From: Bacilli bacterium
GTDB lineage: Bacteria; Bacillota_I; Bacilli_A; RF39; UBA660
Reading direction: 5' to 3'
NCBI GenBank assembly: GCA_017634385.1
Contig: JAGBNN010000003.1
Span: 1-16,070, forward strand
DNA: 16,070 bases
Part shown: positions 14,157 to 16,070 of the stretch, piece after piece
Layout: the number at the start of each line of letters is the position of its first letter
Numbering within the stretch: position 1 is the first letter of the stretch
The notes under the pieces: model-generated
Databases searched by the model: none
What the model saw: the letters and a program-made list of their open reading frames with translations, nothing else
Told to the model about the DNA's origin: nothing
Translations under genes and position numbers: made by a program

Positions 14157-14963
14157 ATGAAATATAATATGGAATTAGATTTTTCAAATTATCAAGATAA
14201 AAATCTATTAAAAATAATTAAAAAAATAGATAGTCTATGTTTAAAAGAAACATTTAAATCAAATAAAGTATCATTTTTGTATAAAAATATATCTGATAAT
14301 ACAGTAATGTCTTTTAATCCAGATATTTGCTTTTATGCAGCATCTACTATTAAAATATTAATATGTTTAATGATAATAGAAAAAGTAGAGAAAAAAGAAT
14401 TAAATATGACAGATAAAATATTAATTACAATGTCTGACTTAAAACAAGATACTGGCATAATAAAGTATCAAAAAGAAGATACTTATTATACACTTGAAGA
14501 ATTATTAAGATTAACAATAGTAGAAAGTGATAATACTTCATATTTAAAATTAGTAAATATATTAGGAAAAGAAAATATAAAAAAATATGGTAAAAAAATA
14601 AAAGCAAAACATACATTTGAAGGAAAAGATTTATTTGGAATAACAAGTTCTAATGATATGCTTATTTATTTAGAACAAATAAAAAAATATATAGATTCAA
14701 ATAATAAATATTCAAACTTATTTAAAGAATGGTTAAGTAATCCAAAAGAAAAATTAATAAAAGATAAAAGTATTAATAATAAAAATTATGTAAGAAAATA
14801 TGGTTCATATGATATTGCATATCATGAGGTAGGATATGTAGAAGATGAAAATCCATATTATTTAATAATATTAACTCAGTTAAATAAAAAAAATTATAAA
14901 GATAAATTTATTAATGAACTTGCAAGTTTAATAACAAATTTTCATAATTATATAAATAAATAA
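14157..14963 (+). CDS. Class-A beta-lactamase-fold serine hydrolase without an export signal
   Basis: This 268-aa protein belongs to the beta-lactamase/DD-peptidase fold. Motifs are S63-T-I-K66 (SxxK), S124-D125-N126 (SDN loop) and K214-Y-G216 in the place of KTG. TSSNDM (163-168) fits the segment after the omega loop. The ExxLN motif with the deacylating Glu166 of class A beta-lactamases is not seen, so it is probably a peptidase, amidase or transferase rather than a penicillinase. Its N-terminus (MKYNMELDFSNYQDKNLL) has no hydrophobic signal, so it seems cytoplasmic, which is unusual for the fold. It starts 1 bp after the alpha/beta hydrolase stop, with AAGGA 8 nt upstream, and ends the operon at a strong terminator. 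Confidence 0.88.
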   Translation: MKYNMELDFSNYQDKNLLKIIKKIDSLCLKETFKSNKVSFLYKNISDNTVMSFNPDICFYAASTIKILICLMIIEKVEKKELNMTDKILITMSDLKQDTGIIKYQKEDTYYTLEELLRLTIVESDNTSYLKLVNILGKENIKKYGKKIKAKHTFEGKDLFGITSSNDMLIYLEQIKKYIDSNNKYSNLFKEWLSNPKEKLIKDKSINNKNYVRKYGSYDIAYHEVGYVEDENPYYLIILTQLNKKNYKDKFINELASLITNFHNYINK

Positions 14964-14990
14964 AAAGAGAATTATTTCTCTTTTTTTTAT
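14962..14990 (+). terminator. Intrinsic terminator of the Mur-like ligase operon
   Basis: AAAAAGAGAA (14962-14971) pairs perfectly with TTCTCTTTTT (14976-14985) around a 4-base loop and runs into further Ts. The stem begins in the stop codon. Confidence 0.85.
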
Positions 14991-14994
14991 TTTT

Positions 14995-15017
14995 GCATAT
15001 ATATTAACAAGAGGTGA
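14995..15017 (+). promoter_or_regulatory. Weak promoter and ribosome site of the second PBP gene
   Basis: TATATT (15000-15005) is a plausible -10 and is followed by AGGTGA (15012-15017). The AGGTGA-to-start distance (5 nt) matches that of rsmD and DUF4186. No -35 box is clear. Confidence 0.4.
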
Positions 15018-15022
15018 TAAAT

Positions 15023-16070
15023 TTGTTCTTTAAAGATATACATATGAAAATAAGATTGTTTTTTGTAATAATCATAATAGCATTCTTAACTATAATTGGA
15101 AAAGTAATATATATACAAGTATTTGAATATGATAAGTTAAAAATTTTATCAAGTGATTTATGGAGTAGAAATTTACCAATAGAAGCAGATAGAGGAAAAA
15201 TATATGATAGAAATATGAATGTACTTGCAGATAACATAACAACAACATCTCTTGTATTAATACCAAATCAAATAAAAGATAAAGATAAAGTAATAAAAGA
15301 ATTATCAAAAATATTAAATGTTTCAAAAGAAGAAATGAGTAAACACGTAAATAAAAAAACTTCTATTGAAAGAGTACATCCAGAAGGAAGAAGATTATCT
15401 TATGAAGTTGCAGATAAAATAAATTCATTAAAATTGGATGGAGTATATCTTATAAAAGAATCAAAAAGAAATTATGTATATGATAAAAATTTATCACATG
15501 TACTTGGTTTTGTTGGAATTGATAATCAAGGACTTTCTGGACTTGAACTTAAATATGATAAATATCTAACCGGGGAATATGGATCAATAAAATATTTTTC
15601 AGATGCAAAAGGAAATAAATTAAAATTAAGTGAAATATATGAACAACCACAAAATGGAATGGACTTAGTATTAACAATTGATAATAACATACAACTATCA
15701 GTTGAAAGAGAACTTAATAATGCAGTAAGTAAATATAATCCAGAACATGCACTTGCTATTGTAATGGATCCAAATTCTGGAGAAATACTTGCTATGAGTT
15801 CAAGACCTAATTTTTCACCATCAAATTATAAAGATTATTCTATAGAAGAAATAAATAGAAATTTACCAATATGGATGAATTATGAACCAGGATCTACATT
15901 CAAAATAATAACACTCGCAGCATCATTAGAAGAAAAAACTGTAGATCTTCAAAATGATCATTTTTATGATGGTGGAAGTGTAAGGGTAGCAAATGCAAAA
16001 ATAAAATGTTGGAAAAAAGGAGGACATGGTTCACAAACATTTCTTCAAGTAGTAGAAAATTCTTGTAATC
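15023..16070 (+). CDS. Class B penicillin-binding protein, SpoVD/PBP2-like (5' part)
   Basis: The frame is open from TTG 15023 to the window edge (349 codons), so the C-terminus is missing. The N-terminus is a short tail, then one membrane anchor (about 10-32, LFFVIIIIAFLTIIGKVIYI). The dimerisation domain starts at NLPIEADRGKIYDRNMNVLADN and includes GFVGIDNQGLSGLELKYD. The transpeptidase domain starts at LVLTIDNNIQLSVE, with EPGSTFK placing the nucleophile at S291 and K294. The STFK form and spacing fit SpoVD/PBP2B-type transpeptidases that crosslink peptidoglycan. The TTG start is chosen because AGGTGA lies 5 nt upstream; ATG 15044 would be too far from it. In Bacillus spoVD directly follows pbpB; here six genes intervene. 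SxN and KTG motifs lie beyond the window. Confidence 0.9.
   Translation, partial: MFFKDIHMKIRLFFVIIIIAFLTIIGKVIYIQVFEYDKLKILSSDLWSRNLPIEADRGKIYDRNMNVLADNITTTSLVLIPNQIKDKDKVIKELSKILNVSKEEMSKHVNKKTSIERVHPEGRRLSYEVADKINSLKLDGVYLIKESKRNYVYDKNLSHVLGFVGIDNQGLSGLELKYDKYLTGEYGSIKYFSDAKGNKLKLSEIYEQPQNGMDLVLTIDNNIQLSVERELNNAVSKYNPEHALAIVMDPNSGEILAMSSRPNFSPSNYKDYSIEEINRNLPIWMNYEPGSTFKIITLAASLEEKTVDLQNDHFYDGGSVRVANAKIKCWKKGGHGSQTFLQVVENSCN

Noticed and set aside
14157..14963. Antibiotic-resistance beta-lactamase
   Set aside because: No export signal, no ExxLN motif and KYG instead of KTG make a penicillinase role unlikely.
540..15326. Additional antisense or shifted open frames of 60-100 codons, such as those at 3068-3280, 6156-6359 and 10102-10407
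   Set aside because: They overlap well-supported genes, are rich in low-complexity Ile/Leu/Phe runs typical of AT-rich antisense frames, and lack ribosome sites or known motifs.
1..16070. CRISPR arrays, tRNA or rRNA genes, prophage or plasmid functions
   Set aside because: No regularly spaced repeats, tRNA-like cloverleafs, rRNA segments, integrases or replication genes were seen.

Overview
The window comes from a very AT-rich bacterium with Bacillota-type gene order and signals. Ribosome binding sites are strong (AGGAGG or AGGTGA) and -10 boxes are often extended. There is a division/cell-wall cluster in the order mraZ-rsmH-ftsL-pbpB, as in Bacillus and relatives. A TGA stop is used at 2475-2477 and Trp is encoded by TGG, so the standard bacterial code fits. 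An uncultured gut-type Bacilli/Mollicutes-related lineage is my inference; no marker here proves it.

Layout. (1) About 1-1480, minus strand: an apparently intact IS110-family element. Its DEDD transposase (115-1275) is preceded by a ~180-nt structured non-coding region that is a strong bridge-RNA candidate with its own TATAAT box. (2) 1560-3046: a YhcG/DUF1016 PD-(D/E)XK nuclease-family protein, then rsmD, whose extended -10 box uses the nuclease's stop codon. (3) 3083-3613: a single-gene unit with a strong promoter, a type IV pilin-like prepilin and a terminator. (4) 3638-4537: nfo (endonuclease IV), whose promoter overlaps the pilin terminator. (5) 4578-8453: the dcw operon mraZ-rsmH-ftsL-pbpB, with three 10-bp-phased boxes just upstream of mraZ that look like its own operator. 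(6) 8467-10149: a membrane-anchored XRE regulator with a ~95-nt leader carrying a direct repeat. (7) 10168-11650: pyruvate kinase. (8) 11676-12023: a small Cys-rich DUF4186 protein. (9) 12028-14990: a tight three-gene operon of a divergent Mur-ligase-like ATPase, an alpha/beta hydrolase and a class-A beta-lactamase-fold serine hydrolase with no visible export signal. (10) 15023 to the window end: the first 349 codons of a second class B penicillin-binding protein, SpoVD/PBP2-like.

How the genes fit together. In Bacillus subtilis the order is mraZ-rsmH-ftsL-pbpB-spoVD-murE-mraY. Here six genes lie between pbpB and the spoVD-like gene, so the dcw cluster has been opened and filled. The three-gene operon next to the second PBP is the most interesting unit. 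A ligase of the muropeptide-synthetase superfamily is coupled to two hydrolases that all appear cytoplasmic, which suggests an uncharacterised route that makes or edits a peptide or cell-wall precursor inside the cell. Transcription units are very compact: intrinsic terminators usually overlap stop codons, and several promoters place the predicted transcript start at or just before the Shine-Dalgarno sequence.
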